Translations under genes and position numbers: made by a program
Notes under the pieces: generated by a model
Told to the model about the DNA's origin: nothing
The model's database searches: none
Seen by the model: the letters and a program-made list of their open reading frames with translations, nothing else
Source of the DNA: Pseudomonas brassicacearum
Lineage (GTDB): Bacteria; Pseudomonadota; Gammaproteobacteria; Pseudomonadales; Pseudomonadaceae
Length of the DNA: 64,000 bases
Reading direction: 5' to 3'
Assembly (NCBI RefSeq): GCF_003732265.1
Contig: NZ_MOBK01000001.1
Location: 806,001 to 870,000 of the forward strand
Part shown: positions 18,308 through 27,227 of the stretch, one piece after another
How positions within the stretch are numbered: the first letter of the stretch is position 1
Layout: each line of letters starts with the position of its first letter

Positions 18308-19588
18308 TCAGTACCGATAGGTTGCCTGCACTGAAATTCCATTCGCGCTGTTTTCGTAGTTGGCACTGTATTCAGGTTGAAGACCGGAGTCGTTCGACTG
18401 CTTTACCGAGACGTTCGAATCCCAGAGATAGCCATAAGCAAAGTCGATCGTCAGATCGGCATTCGGGGAGTAAGCGCCGCCCAAGGTCACGGCCTGGCGA
18501 TTCCCGACCGGAACACGCACGCTGCGATCGGCATTCCTTATGGGGGACGGGTCATAGGCGTAGCCTGCGCGCAGCAGCCATTGCTGGTTCAATTGATAGG
18601 AGGCGCCCACGGCGGTGGCCCAAGTGTCACGCCAGTTCATTTCTTCGGTCACACTTCCCAGACCCGCCGCCTGGCCCAAGGGTGAAAGACCGCTGTTGAC
18701 GGCCTCGACCTTCTGGATCCGGCTCCAGCGTTTCCAGGTGGTGCCCAGGTAGCCCGTCCAGCGACTATTGAAATGATGGGTGATCGACGTGTCCACGGAT
18801 TCGGGCATGGTGATGTCTATCTTGTTGTCATAGTTTCCGTCCAGCGGGACAACGCTCGGCGAACCGGAAACCTCAGTGTGTCCTTTGAGCTCATAACTCA
18901 CCTTGGAGTGATAGTTAATCCCCCAACGGGTCGCCTCACTCAAATCAAACAAGACGCCGACGTTGTAGCCAAGTGCGGTGTCATCGCCTTTGATGGTGAC
19001 GAGCGTGTCCTGGCCGTTGTTCAGGGCGCCGGTGGCCAGGTAATTCTGAAGCTTTGCATCGAAACGGTTTAGGGTCGGCCCACCACCAATGGACACGTAA
19101 TCATTGATTCGCCAGGCAATGGTGGGCTGCAGGGTGACTTCCTTGGTCGTGCTATAGGAACCATGGTAACGGCCCTGAAAACTGCTCTCGTAATCATTGA
19201 TCAGACCACTCGGCGCATAGAGACCCAGGCCAATCGAAAAACGATCATCAAGTGGCGTCGACATATAAGCGAAGGGCACAACCCCCAACGGCACCGAGTC
19301 CCCCTTATTCGTACCGGGGGCACTGCTTTGCGCATGGCTGATGTCGTCGCTCACCGAGACGACTGCGGCGCCGCCGGAAACCTCACTGCGCTTCAACTTG
19401 GTCAAGCCTGCCGGGTTGCCAAAGATGGTGCTGGCATCCAGCGCGGAAGACGACCTTCCGGCATAAGCGGTTCCCGCGCTGCTTGCACTTTGTTCGTTCA
19501 AGGCAATGCCATTGGCCGCCGCACTTGTGGAAGCGCTGAGTATTGCGGCGGCACCTGCGAATTTTATCCAGGAGTTGATCGGTTTCAT
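18308..19588 (-). CDS. OmpP1/FadL-family outer membrane transporter
   Basis: A 426-residue outer-membrane beta barrel with a signal peptide (MKPINSWIKFAGAAAILSAS, cleavage near SAAANG). The mature N-terminus, NGIALNEQSASSAGTAYAGR and then ALDASTIFGNPAGLTKL, is the FadL plug signature, and the protein ends in an aromatic residue (ATYRY). FadL proteins pass long-chain fatty acids or aromatic hydrocarbons across the outer membrane. It lies 158 bases downstream of the acyl-CoA synthetase on the same strand, so it probably serves uptake of the hydrophobic substrate of that cluster. The start follows GAGGTGGGAA. Confidence 0.88.
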   Translation of the reverse strand: MKPINSWIKFAGAAAILSASTSAAANGIALNEQSASSAGTAYAGRSSSALDASTIFGNPAGLTKLKRSEVSGGAAVVSVSDDISHAQSSAPGTNKGDSVPLGVVPFAYMSTPLDDRFSIGLGLYAPSGLINDYESSFQGRYHGSYSTTKEVTLQPTIAWRINDYVSIGGGPTLNRFDAKLQNYLATGALNNGQDTLVTIKGDDTALGYNVGVLFDLSEATRWGINYHSKVSYELKGHTEVSGSPSVVPLDGNYDNKIDITMPESVDTSITHHFNSRWTGYLGTTWKRWSRIQKVEAVNSGLSPLGQAAGLGSVTEEMNWRDTWATAVGASYQLNQQWLLRAGYAYDPSPIRNADRSVRVPVGNRQAVTLGGAYSPNADLTIDFAYGYLWDSNVSVKQSNDSGLQPEYSANYENSANGISVQATYRY

Positions 19589-19746
19589 TTCCCACCTCGT
19601 ATTGTTTTTATTGATTGGTGCGCAGGCAAAGCTTCGCCTTCCGGTGCACTTGGCAGTGCCGGTTGGCATGGATCGACGTTGTGAAAAAGGCCCCGGTTGA
19701 TGAGTACCAGGGCATGTTTGCTTAACTTACGGAGGCGAAGTCACAC

Positions 19747-21648
19747 TCATTCAAGCCACTCCACTTGAAAGCTATAGCGCCCTAGAAGCAGGGCCAGTGT
19801 TTCCTGATTGCGTCCCGCCCGGATGCAGGCGACCAGACCGCGCCGTCCATCCTGTACCACCGCTACGTCAACGTCCTGCAGACACAGACGGTCCACTTCC
19901 TGCCGGACGACTCTGGAAATCTCCCGCTGCTGCAAGGCAGGCTTGAATATCTTGCCCACGGCGGTCAGTGGCAACGCGTCGAGGATTTCAATGCGCTTGG
20001 GAACGGCTGCCCGCTCGCTGATGTTGAGATGCGCGAACGCCTCAAGCTCTTCTGCGTTGCAGGCATGCCCAAGGCGCAGTTGAACGTAGGCGACCGGTAC
20101 TTCGCCCGAATAGGCATCGGGGCTGCCGATAGCAGCGGCCAAGGCGATGGCGGGATGCGCCTGCAACGCCTCCTCGATTTGCTTGGGATCGATGTTATGG
20201 CCGCCACGGATAATCAACTCCTTCTTGCGCCCGGTCAGCCAGAAGTAACCCTGCGCATCCTGGCGACCCAAGTCGCCCGTGTTCAGCCAGCGTTGACCGT
20301 CGATATCGATCCAGAGGCCCTGGTTATGACGCGCCTCCAGATAGCCTTCGAAGAGGTTCGGTCCACTGATCGTGATCAGGCCGATCTCATCCACGCTGGC
20401 ATCGCGCAGGTACTCCCCGGCATCATCGAGCAAGACCGCGCGCATGTTCTGGTAAGGGATCCGTATCCCGATGGAGCCGATGCGGCGCTCGCCATGGGGC
20501 GGATTGACTGAGGAGACGCAGGCGCCCTCAGTCAGACCATAACCTTCAAGGATCTTTACCCCGGTCCGGCGCTCGAACTCGCGGAAAAGCTCAGCCGGCA
20601 TCGGTGCGGCGCCACACATTGCGTAGCGAAGGCTGGACAGGTCGCGGCCCTCACATTCATTTTGCAGAAGTGCGGCATAGACCGTTGGCACGCCGGAAAA
20701 GAAGTTGATACCGAAGTGCTCGACCATCTCCCAGAATCGTGAGATCACCCCCTCGCCACGATAGCCATGAGGCGTCCCGAGGATCACATGGTCGCCTTGC
20801 GTCCAGGGCATCAGTCCCGTCACCAGTTGCCCATTGACATGGAACAGCGGCAGACCACAAAAGATCACCTGACCACTGCTGCGTGGCTGCATATGGGCAG
20901 CCATGGCCCACGCATTGAATACTTCCGAGCCATGGGTACGTGCGGCAATCTTGGGGAGCCCGGTGGTGCCGCCCGTACAGATGTAGGAGGAGCATTCATC
21001 CTGGCGGATTTGCCGACCGCTCTTCAGGTAGGTGTGCGGCTGAGTGTCCATCAGCGCACGCCAATCGTGGATCGCAATACCGCTGTGCAAGTCTCGTTCT
21101 TTCAGTGCCATGGCGTTCCGGGCCCCGCGCACTGATTCTGCGCCATAGGGTTCCATACTGACCCAGACAACCGAGTTGACCGTGGGTAACTGATCCAGCT
21201 GCGAAGCCAGTTTGGGCCACAGATCGCTGCCCGCCGTCGGCGCGAGTGTCACCACCACGGAGACCTTGGCGGCATTCAGCAAGGCCGCCATTTGCTTGGC
21301 CTCAAGCAGAGGATTGATCGCCATGACGATGCCCGCTGCCTCCCCGCCCCATAGCGTGAAGTGGGTTTCCGGCAGGTTGGGCAGGATGAAGGCAATCACC
21401 TCACCCGGTGTTATGCCCAAGTCATGGAAGGCATTCGCCGCGCGGGTAATCTCCCCAAAGAGCTGGGCGTAGTTCCACTCATGGGTTCGCTTGAAATCGG
21501 CGGCATCGGCGAAGAAGCTCAGCGCCGGTGCCTGGGGGGTGCGCTCGACCGCCAGACGCAACGCTTCATAAGTGCTGCAAGCCAGTCCATGGTCCGACAA
21601 GGGGACTCGCTCGATACTTTCAATGTCGTTCAGGGTCTGCACAACCAT
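19747..21648 (-). CDS. AMP-dependent acyl-CoA synthetase/ligase
   Basis: A 633-residue ANL-superfamily adenylate-forming enzyme. The P-loop ICTGGTTGLPK is at 223-233, YGLTEG at 370-375, LNTGDLG near 455-461 and the catalytic lysine in GKIFK near 566. About 60 residues follow that lysine, longer than usual. It should activate a carboxylic acid to its CoA thioester. Its start overlaps the stop of the FAH-family gene by one base (TGATG), so the two are translationally coupled. Together with the upstream dioxygenase and downstream FadL this suggests activation of a fatty or aryl-alkanoic acid released by ring cleavage (inference). Confidence 0.85.
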   Translation of the reverse strand: MVVQTLNDIESIERVPLSDHGLACSTYEALRLAVERTPQAPALSFFADAADFKRTHEWNYAQLFGEITRAANAFHDLGITPGEVIAFILPNLPETHFTLWGGEAAGIVMAINPLLEAKQMAALLNAAKVSVVVTLAPTAGSDLWPKLASQLDQLPTVNSVVWVSMEPYGAESVRGARNAMALKERDLHSGIAIHDWRALMDTQPHTYLKSGRQIRQDECSSYICTGGTTGLPKIAARTHGSEVFNAWAMAAHMQPRSSGQVIFCGLPLFHVNGQLVTGLMPWTQGDHVILGTPHGYRGEGVISRFWEMVEHFGINFFSGVPTVYAALLQNECEGRDLSSLRYAMCGAAPMPAELFREFERRTGVKILEGYGLTEGACVSSVNPPHGERRIGSIGIRIPYQNMRAVLLDDAGEYLRDASVDEIGLITISGPNLFEGYLEARHNQGLWIDIDGQRWLNTGDLGRQDAQGYFWLTGRKKELIIRGGHNIDPKQIEEALQAHPAIALAAAIGSPDAYSGEVPVAYVQLRLGHACNAEELEAFAHLNISERAAVPKRIEILDALPLTAVGKIFKPALQQREISRVVRQEVDRLCLQDVDVAVVQDGRRGLVACIRAGRNQETLALLLGRYSFQVEWLE

Positions 21649-22604
21649 CAGGCTTCCCCCACGACTCGGTTGCGTTGCACACCAAGGTCAATCACACCAT
21701 CGGCACTGCGAATTCGCGCCTCGACCACGTCACCCGCCTTGAGGTACTGAGTCCGTCCCTCTTGCGCCTTGAGAAAGAGCTTCCACTTGGTGGCTTCTGG
21801 CAAAAGGGCTGCAATGCGCATTTTGCCAGGCGAAGGAATCGTTAGCGCACAGCCGGCAGGCGTGCCCGTGGCGATCAAGTCTCCGACGGCGAGATCTTGC
21901 ACGGCGGAGAGCTCGGTCAGGGTTTCAGCGGGGCCGTAAACCAGGTTGGCCGTGCTGTCGTTCTGTCGCACCTGTTCGTTGACGGTCAGGCGCAGCTGCA
22001 GTGCCTTGAGGTAATGCATGCTCTTGGCATCCAGCAGGCAGAGGTAAGGACCGACCGGGCCGAACGTGCGGAAGCTCTTGCCCTTGTAGAATTGCATCTG
22101 GGGAATCTGAATGTCGCGGGCCGAGTAGTCATTGACGATGACGACACCGGCGATGAACTCATGCAGATTGGCGTCAGTGACCGACACGGAACCGCTGATC
22201 GCGCGTTTCATCACCAGGCCCAGTTCGATCTCGTAGTCGAGGAAGCGCACGGTGCGCGGCTTGATCAGGTCGCTGTCAGCCGCCACCAGGCAACTCGTTG
22301 CCTTGGTGAAGATCATGTTGAATTTCTTCGCATCCGGGTCCATGCCGGACTCGATCATATGCTGCCGATAGTTGGCGCCCTGGCAAACGAACTGCTGGTT
22401 ACGGGTCACCGGCGACAGCAGTTTCACTGCGCCCTCCTCCAGTTCCTCGCCTTTGAGTTGAGCGAGGTCGTCGATACTGTTCTGGCGGATGAAGTCACCG
22501 GTGGTTTCAAAAACACCGGGGATGACTGTGATACGGCCCTGGCGAAGCACGCCCCAGTGGATACCGTTCTGAAATTCAAAGCGGACTACGTGTACAGCAG
22601 ACAT
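21648..22604 (-). CDS. Fumarylacetoacetate hydrolase family protein
   Basis: A 318-residue FAH-family protein. The C-terminal catalytic fold shows GANYRQHMIESG, the metal-binding acidic cluster in FLDYEIELGLVM, NDYSARDIQ, KSFRTFGPVGPYL and GDLIATGTPAG. The family hydrolyses or decarboxylates C-C bonds in acylpyruvates and related 1,3-diketo acids and includes meta-pathway hydratases. Placed between an extradiol dioxygenase and an acyl-CoA synthetase, it probably cleaves the ring-fission product. The ribosome binding site CAGGAG lies nine bases before the ATG. Confidence 0.85.
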   Translation of the reverse strand: MSAVHVVRFEFQNGIHWGVLRQGRITVIPGVFETTGDFIRQNSIDDLAQLKGEELEEGAVKLLSPVTRNQQFVCQGANYRQHMIESGMDPDAKKFNMIFTKATSCLVAADSDLIKPRTVRFLDYEIELGLVMKRAISGSVSVTDANLHEFIAGVVIVNDYSARDIQIPQMQFYKGKSFRTFGPVGPYLCLLDAKSMHYLKALQLRLTVNEQVRQNDSTANLVYGPAETLTELSAVQDLAVGDLIATGTPAGCALTIPSPGKMRIAALLPEATKWKLFLKAQEGRTQYLKAGDVVEARIRSADGVIDLGVQRNRVVGEA

Positions 22605-22685
22605 TGAAGGTACTCCTGGAGCGGCGTTTGTCCCGCACTCGACGGCGCGAGAACTTTGGTGTTGTTCTGTGGGGGGCTGGCGGAT

Positions 22686-23777
22686 CTAGCCAAACATCCG
22701 CATAAGCGTTATCAACTTGCGAATCGTCAGGTCCGGACTGCGTCGCAGGTTGAGGAACAGCGCACGAAGATTGCTCAAGCTCATCTTGGGCTTTGTAAAA
22801 CTCTTGGGCATGCGCTGCCCCCACTGCGCCATTGCTTCGGGGCTTACCGGGTGGATACCCGTAGGCCGAGTGGCCGTGAACAGATCTCCGTCGCAGTAAT
22901 GCTCGTGCTTGTCACCCCAAGGGTCTTGCCAATAATCGAAGATCTGACTGCCCAGGATGTGTCGGCCAATGCCCCATGAATGCTCCCATCCTCGCTCGCG
23001 CAGGACGCGTTGCCCCATGCCCACCGCGTCTGCATCGACGACCTCATAGGCGCTATGGCTGTAGGTCGCCATGAACCCTTGAGCGATCGCGAGCGTATGG
23101 TGCGCGGCGGGACTGTCACCGAGATCGAGGCGCATGAACGCGACGATAGGCGTGCCGTCGGGAAGCACCTGTACATCGCTGGGAATGAACCCGAAATGCT
23201 GCGTATACCAGGCGCAGGTCGCCTGGTAGTCGGCCACTTCAATCACGATGTGGCCAAGCCTGAGCACTTCTGGCGGCGCAATTGGCGGGCGCTGCGTGGC
23301 GTTGATTCGCGGTTGCTCGTGCGCCAGATTCCAAGGGAGAGGCGCTCTATGTTCAAGCGTTTCACTGGGCGCCTGGTCGCAAACGGCTTCCACAATAAAA
23401 CCGGAAGGATCGGTCAGTCTGACGCAATACCCGTGGCCAGGATGTTCCGACTTCTCTACCGATGACGCCCCAGGGATTCGAGCGAGCTTTTCCAGATCAT
23501 GCAGAGACTGCACGGCGAGTCCGAACCCGATAAAACGTGCATCCTCGGCACGATGCACACGGTAGCAATATGAAGTGGCGTCGGTGGCCCGCAGATAGAG
23601 TGTCTCGGCGTCCTGCCGACTGACCGTCAGGCCGAAGTCGCTCAGGAAACGCGCCGCCTCATTCATGTCCGGCCGTTGGAAGATCAGATGCGTCAGATCC
23701 TGAGCCTTCACCGTCGGCTGCGGATGCCGCGCGGGGTGTGGTGTCGTCAACCGGTGCAATTCGTTTGTGTTGTTCAT
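22686..23777 (-). CDS. VOC-family extradiol ring-cleavage dioxygenase
   Basis: A 363-residue protein with two vicinal-oxygen-chelate modules (about residues 28-135 and 172-300). The second keeps the 2-His-1-carboxylate iron triad: the His of LRLGHIVIEVADY, a His of HHTLAIAQ, and the Glu of DKHEHYCDG. This is typical of type I extradiol dioxygenases acting on catechols or alkyl-catechols. The C-terminal 50 residues are basic and unlike the standard enzymes. It is the first gene of the run dioxygenase, FAH hydrolase, acyl-CoA synthetase, FadL. The ribosome binding site is weak. Confidence 0.82.
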   Translation of the reverse strand: MNNTNELHRLTTPHPARHPQPTVKAQDLTHLIFQRPDMNEAARFLSDFGLTVSRQDAETLYLRATDATSYCYRVHRAEDARFIGFGLAVQSLHDLEKLARIPGASSVEKSEHPGHGYCVRLTDPSGFIVEAVCDQAPSETLEHRAPLPWNLAHEQPRINATQRPPIAPPEVLRLGHIVIEVADYQATCAWYTQHFGFIPSDVQVLPDGTPIVAFMRLDLGDSPAAHHTLAIAQGFMATYSHSAYEVVDADAVGMGQRVLRERGWEHSWGIGRHILGSQIFDYWQDPWGDKHEHYCDGDLFTATRPTGIHPVSPEAMAQWGQRMPKSFTKPKMSLSNLRALFLNLRRSPDLTIRKLITLMRMFG

Positions 23778-23817
23778 TGTTGTTGTTTTCCGGGTTTTTA
23801 GGGCAAAGCTGTCCCGC

Positions 23818-23837
23818 CCCCCTGAAAAATCAGGGGG
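23818..23837. terminator. Stem-loop between the dioxygenase and TetR genes
   Basis: CCCCCTGA (23818-23825), loop AAAA, TCAGGGGG (23830-23837), followed by TTTAT on the plus strand. It lies 26 bases beyond the stop of the TetR gene at 23864 and 40 bases upstream of the dioxygenase start. It may end the tetR message or be a regulatory dyad; the T run is on the strand opposite to local transcription. Confidence 0.45.
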
Positions 23838-23863
23838 TTTATCCAGTCAAATCAGTGACGAGC

Positions 23864-24478
23864 TCAGTCGAGAGACGGCAGTACCGGCAACTCTACGGTC
23901 GCCAGTGCACGAGCCTCCCCGGGTGGCACACCCAATGCCCGCAGTACCAGCTCGGCGGTGTCAGAGCCCGATTCGCGCCACGTTCGGTGACCTTCCAGTA
24001 CCAGGAAAATCGAGCCCAGGACGCTGCTCGATATCAGCGTCAGCACTGAGAGCAATTGCTCCTGCGCAAACGTGTAGCGCCCGGTGGAAAGCCCGCTCAG
24101 AAGATCGGTTGTCGCCTGGCTGCTGAACATTTCGCGCAACGAAGCATTGCTCATGGCGAATTTATGGATGAAGGCCCCCCACTGGGAGTCTTCGTGCGCT
24201 CGGCGAATGAAAAGGCGAATGCCGTTGGCAAGGCGCTGAGCGGGATCAGACAGTGCATCAAAGCTCTTGTTGACGCGCTCATGCATCTCCCTCGCGAGAT
24301 GGCTGGCGACCGCCTCGAACAGGCTTTCCATGCTGTCGATGTTGCTATAAACCGTTCCGCGCGCCACGCCCGCCTCTTGTGCGAGGTCGAGGATGTTCAC
24401 TTGTGAAGTGCCTCTTTCAGCGAAAAGGCGAAAGGCGGCTTGATGAATGCGGCGCTGTGTTGGATTCAGGGATTCCAC
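23864..24478 (-). CDS. TetR-family transcriptional regulator
   Basis: A 204-residue TetR protein. The helix-turn-helix covers about residues 8-55 (RIHQAAFRLFAERG, ILDLAQEAGVARGTVYSNID). The remainder is the helical ligand and dimer domain, with LVLRALGVPPGEA near the end. The start is a GTG behind GGAGAGAGAACC. A perfect 20-base dyad lies 32 bases upstream of the start and a related longer dyad lies 150 bases upstream, so autoregulation is likely. Its place between the dioxygenase run and the hydroxylase unit suggests it controls the catabolic cluster. Confidence 0.87.
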   Translation of the reverse strand: MESLNPTQRRIHQAAFRLFAERGTSQVNILDLAQEAGVARGTVYSNIDSMESLFEAVASHLAREMHERVNKSFDALSDPAQRLANGIRLFIRRAHEDSQWGAFIHKFAMSNASLREMFSSQATTDLLSGLSTGRYTFAQEQLLSVLTLISSSVLGSIFLVLEGHRTWRESGSDTAELVLRALGVPPGEARALATVELPVLPSLD

Positions 24479-24509
24479 GGTTCTCTCTCCAGGATTACCT
24501 CATGGAGAG

Positions 24510-24529
24510 ATTGAACACCCGTGTTCAAT
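24510..24529. promoter_or_regulatory. Operator-like perfect dyad upstream of the TetR gene
   Basis: ATTGAACAC (24510-24518), CC, GTGTTCAAT (24521-24529): nine-base perfect arms with a two-base centre, a typical TetR-family operator. It is 32 bases before the GTG start of the TetR gene. Confidence 0.7.
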
Positions 24530-24626
24530 TGACATCAACAGAGTTTTTCAAATTAACGACGAAACACTCAGTGATAGCTGCAATAAATTAGTGCTGAGGA
24601 TGAATTGAGAGGCTTGGTAAAGCTCG

Positions 24627-24656
24627 ATACGAATGAACACACGTGCTCATTCGTAT
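24627..24656. promoter_or_regulatory. Second, longer operator-like dyad
   Basis: ATACGAATGAACAC (24627-24640), AC, GTGCTCATTCGTAT (24643-24656). The 14-base arms match at 13 positions. The core TGAACAC-N2-GTGYTCA is shared with the site at 24510. It lies between the two TetR genes, 30 bases past the stop of the second. The two-base loop and lack of a T run argue against a terminator. Confidence 0.65.
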
Positions 24657-24686
24657 CCAGCCTGGCAGATCGAGGGTGACACCCGA

Positions 24687-25334
24687 TCAGGCGGGTAGCG
24701 GCTTTCCGGCGATTTTCCGGGCTTTGGCAGGCGTAACGCCCAGGGCCTGGAGAATCATTTCGGCGACCCGCACATCGTGCTCCACCACCGCACGCCCCTC
24801 GACCACTGCGCGCATGGCTCCGGTTGTGCACGACAGAACGATGTCGAGGGCAACCCCTTCGTCCTCATAAGTCAACGTGCCCGCACGCTGCCCATCACGC
24901 AGATCGCTCATTACATGAGTCGCCAATCGCGAGCGCATGGCCTGGTCGAAATGGATGATGCGCAGCAATGCATTCGCCCATTGGTGATCAGCGGCGGCCC
25001 GACACACAAACATGCGTACGCCAATCGAAAGCCGCTGTGCTCCGCATTTCACGTCCGCGTTCAAGACGGAAATCGCGTCAGAGAACTCGGCGGCCATGGC
25101 AATCCCCACCGCCTCCAATACTTCGTCGCGCGTTCGGAAATAGTTGTAGATGGTGCCATTGGATACCGCGGCTTCCGCGGCCACCTCAAGCAGTGCGATC
25201 TCCCCCACCTCCTTGCGTGCGACCAGTCGCAAGGCCGCATCTACCAGACCGCGACGGGTGCGCTCGCGCTTCTTGTGCCCTCTGGTGAGAGGTTCTGGTT
25301 CATCAGTTTCTGAAGGAGGTAGAGGGGAATGCAT
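24687..25334 (-). CDS. TetR-family transcriptional regulator (second)
   Basis: A 215-residue TetR protein with a charged N-terminal tail (GHKKRERTRRGLVDAALRLV). The helix-turn-helix is around residues 25-72 (IALLEVAAEAAVSNGTIYNY, FRTRDEVLEAVG). The C-terminal helical domain ends ILQALGVTPAKARKIAG, a motif shared with the neighbouring TetR (ALGVPPGEARAL), so the two are probably paralogs. The start lies two bases after the stop of the MhpA-like hydroxylase gene, so the regulator is the second gene of that unit. Confidence 0.87.
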   Translation of the reverse strand: MHSPLPPSETDEPEPLTRGHKKRERTRRGLVDAALRLVARKEVGEIALLEVAAEAAVSNGTIYNYFRTRDEVLEAVGIAMAAEFSDAISVLNADVKCGAQRLSIGVRMFVCRAAADHQWANALLRIIHFDQAMRSRLATHVMSDLRDGQRAGTLTYEDEGVALDIVLSCTTGAMRAVVEGRAVVEHDVRVAEMILQALGVTPAKARKIAGKPLPA

Positions 25335-25336
25335 GA

Positions 25337-26995
25337 TTAAGCTCGCAATCGAATCGGCTCGTTGATGGTAATGGAAGCGCTGCTCGAAGTGGCGTCATCA
25401 CTCATCAGCAGGCCCCGGCAGTCTTGAAGGAGTCTGCTGGCCTCTGTGCCAGGGGCGTGGTGCATGATAATACGGTCCGGACGAACGGCAACGAGTGTGC
25501 CTTTCGCAGCCAGCGGCAGGATCTCATGGTTCATGTCCTCAATGAAGTCACAACTGCCGCCGGAGCGTTGACCGCGGGGTCTGACCTCCAAAAAGTGGCC
25601 CCCAATTTTTTCCCAGGCAACGATCTGATCAGGGGTGAGCAGCGACAACGGGTCAACACCGAATCCCACCAGGGTCAGGTTGTCTCCCAGGGCATCGTCA
25701 CTCAGCTTGATCTGCTTTTGCAGGGTGCGAACCCAGGCTTGGGGAAAGAGGCTGCCACGGACCAGCTTGTCACCCCGACGATGCGCCACAAACAGGCCGT
25801 GTTTGAAGGTGTTCTTCGGCTTGATGTCCAACTGCTCGAAGTGCCTTCTGGTCGCGGGAGTCAACGCCAGCATGCGCATCAGGCCGTGGATGAAGAACGC
25901 CGCGATCTTGTTCTTGGGCATCACCAGACGGCCCATGAGTTTTGCCAGGTTGATCATCGCCTGAGCATGCGGGCGGCGCTCTACATCATAGGTCTCGAGT
26001 ATCGCCGGCGCGGCGTGGCCACGAAGGACCCAAGCCAGCTTCCAGGCCAGGTTGGCACCATCACGCAGGCCCGCAACAAGACCTTGCCCGACAAAGGGCG
26101 GGGTGATGTGTGCGGCGTCGCCGACGAGAAAAGTACGCCCCTTGCTGAACCGGTTGCAGCAACGCGCGTGGAATCGATACACCGCCTTGCGTTCGATTTC
26201 CAGTTCCAACGGATTGACCCATGGCGCAATGAGTCGGGCGATGCTTTCCGGGCTTTCCAACTCCTCCCGCGATTCGCCGGGGTGCAACATGAATTCCCAG
26301 CGCTCCCTTCCACCGGGGGCCGGCATGTGCGGCGTGGGCCGTCGCGGATCACAGATAAATTCAATGTGATCAATGGCGGACTGATGCCGGTTCTTGGCAT
26401 CGACAATCAACCAATCCTCTGCATAGGTTTGTCCTTCGAACTCCTGGCCGATCAGCGCCCTGACCCTGGAACTGGCGCCGTCCGCACCGATCAGGTACTG
26501 GGCGCGAACCGCATGCGATTGTCCATTTTGATCCCGCACGGTGGCGACCACGCACTCCGCCTCCTCAACCAGACTCTCCAGCTCGAAACCACCCAGGCTG
26601 GTCACTGATTTCAGCCGGGAAACCTGGCCTCGCATCGCTTGTTCGAGGTCGGGTTGATAGAACGTCACCAGCTTGGGATGGCCATCGATACAGCCCTCGG
26701 TATTGGCTCGACCGAATTGCCCGAGGACCGGAGAGTGCATCTTCACTTCAGGAATGACGATTTTCTCGAAAGCGTCTTCCGACAGTCCGGCGAGTTGCAG
26801 GATGCGCAGGGCCTCATTGTCCAGAGCGATGGCTCGCGGCATCAGTACGATTTCATGGAGTTTGTCCAGCACCAGGGTCGTCACCCCGTAGCGGCCGAGC
26901 AGCGCCGCGATTGTTGCACCGACCGGACCGTATCCGACGACCAGCACGTCGACGGCGGAGGGAGGCAATTCGGAATCTTTTTTGTTGTTGTTCAT
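25337..26995 (-). CDS. FAD-dependent aromatic hydroxylase, MhpA-like
   Basis: A 552-residue group A flavoprotein monooxygenase, the length of MhpA (3-(3-hydroxyphenyl)propionate hydroxylase). The Rossmann motif is VLVVGYGPVGATIAALLGRY, the DG motif LIGADGASSRVR, and the FAD-ribityl motif FLVGDAAHITPPFVGQG. The C-terminal thioredoxin-like domain ends SASITINEPIRLRA. The enzyme should hydroxylate a phenolic ring using NAD(P)H and oxygen, producing a catechol-type substrate for the extradiol dioxygenase at 22686-23777. It heads a two-gene unit with a TetR regulator. Confidence 0.85.
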   Translation of the reverse strand: MNNNKKDSELPPSAVDVLVVGYGPVGATIAALLGRYGVTTLVLDKLHEIVLMPRAIALDNEALRILQLAGLSEDAFEKIVIPEVKMHSPVLGQFGRANTEGCIDGHPKLVTFYQPDLEQAMRGQVSRLKSVTSLGGFELESLVEEAECVVATVRDQNGQSHAVRAQYLIGADGASSRVRALIGQEFEGQTYAEDWLIVDAKNRHQSAIDHIEFICDPRRPTPHMPAPGGRERWEFMLHPGESREELESPESIARLIAPWVNPLELEIERKAVYRFHARCCNRFSKGRTFLVGDAAHITPPFVGQGLVAGLRDGANLAWKLAWVLRGHAAPAILETYDVERRPHAQAMINLAKLMGRLVMPKNKIAAFFIHGLMRMLALTPATRRHFEQLDIKPKNTFKHGLFVAHRRGDKLVRGSLFPQAWVRTLQKQIKLSDDALGDNLTLVGFGVDPLSLLTPDQIVAWEKIGGHFLEVRPRGQRSGGSCDFIEDMNHEILPLAAKGTLVAVRPDRIIMHHAPGTEASRLLQDCRGLLMSDDATSSSASITINEPIRLRA

Positions 26996-27075
26996 CTCGA
27001 GCCCTTGTTGTGATTGAAGTCGTGAGGCGCGCAGGTCTCATCGTCAGGCAGGGTCAAGGTATGCAAAATTGAGAG

Positions 27076-27094
27076 ACATTTCAATATTGATGTT
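27076..27094. promoter_or_regulatory. Imperfect dyad upstream of the hydroxylase gene
   Basis: ACATTTCAATATTGATGTT is an imperfect palindrome centred on AATATT in an AT-rich patch about 80 bases before the hydroxylase start. It differs from the TGAACAC operators near the TetR gene, so it may bind the second TetR protein. This rests on symmetry only. Confidence 0.25.
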
Positions 27095-27227
27095 TTCGTC
27101 ATTAAAATTTGAGATCATTGAAAAACCGTGATGTGACCGGCCGGACGCGCTGAGATACAGGCGTACACATCCGCTTCCGCCATTCATCGGTTGCAGTGAC
27201 GAGGTTGTTTGGGCGCGTGGCAGAATT

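Noticed and set aside
25424..26608. A 394-codon open frame antisense to the MhpA-like hydroxylase
   Set aside because: The minus strand has the GxGxxG, DG and GD flavoprotein motifs; the antisense frame matches nothing.
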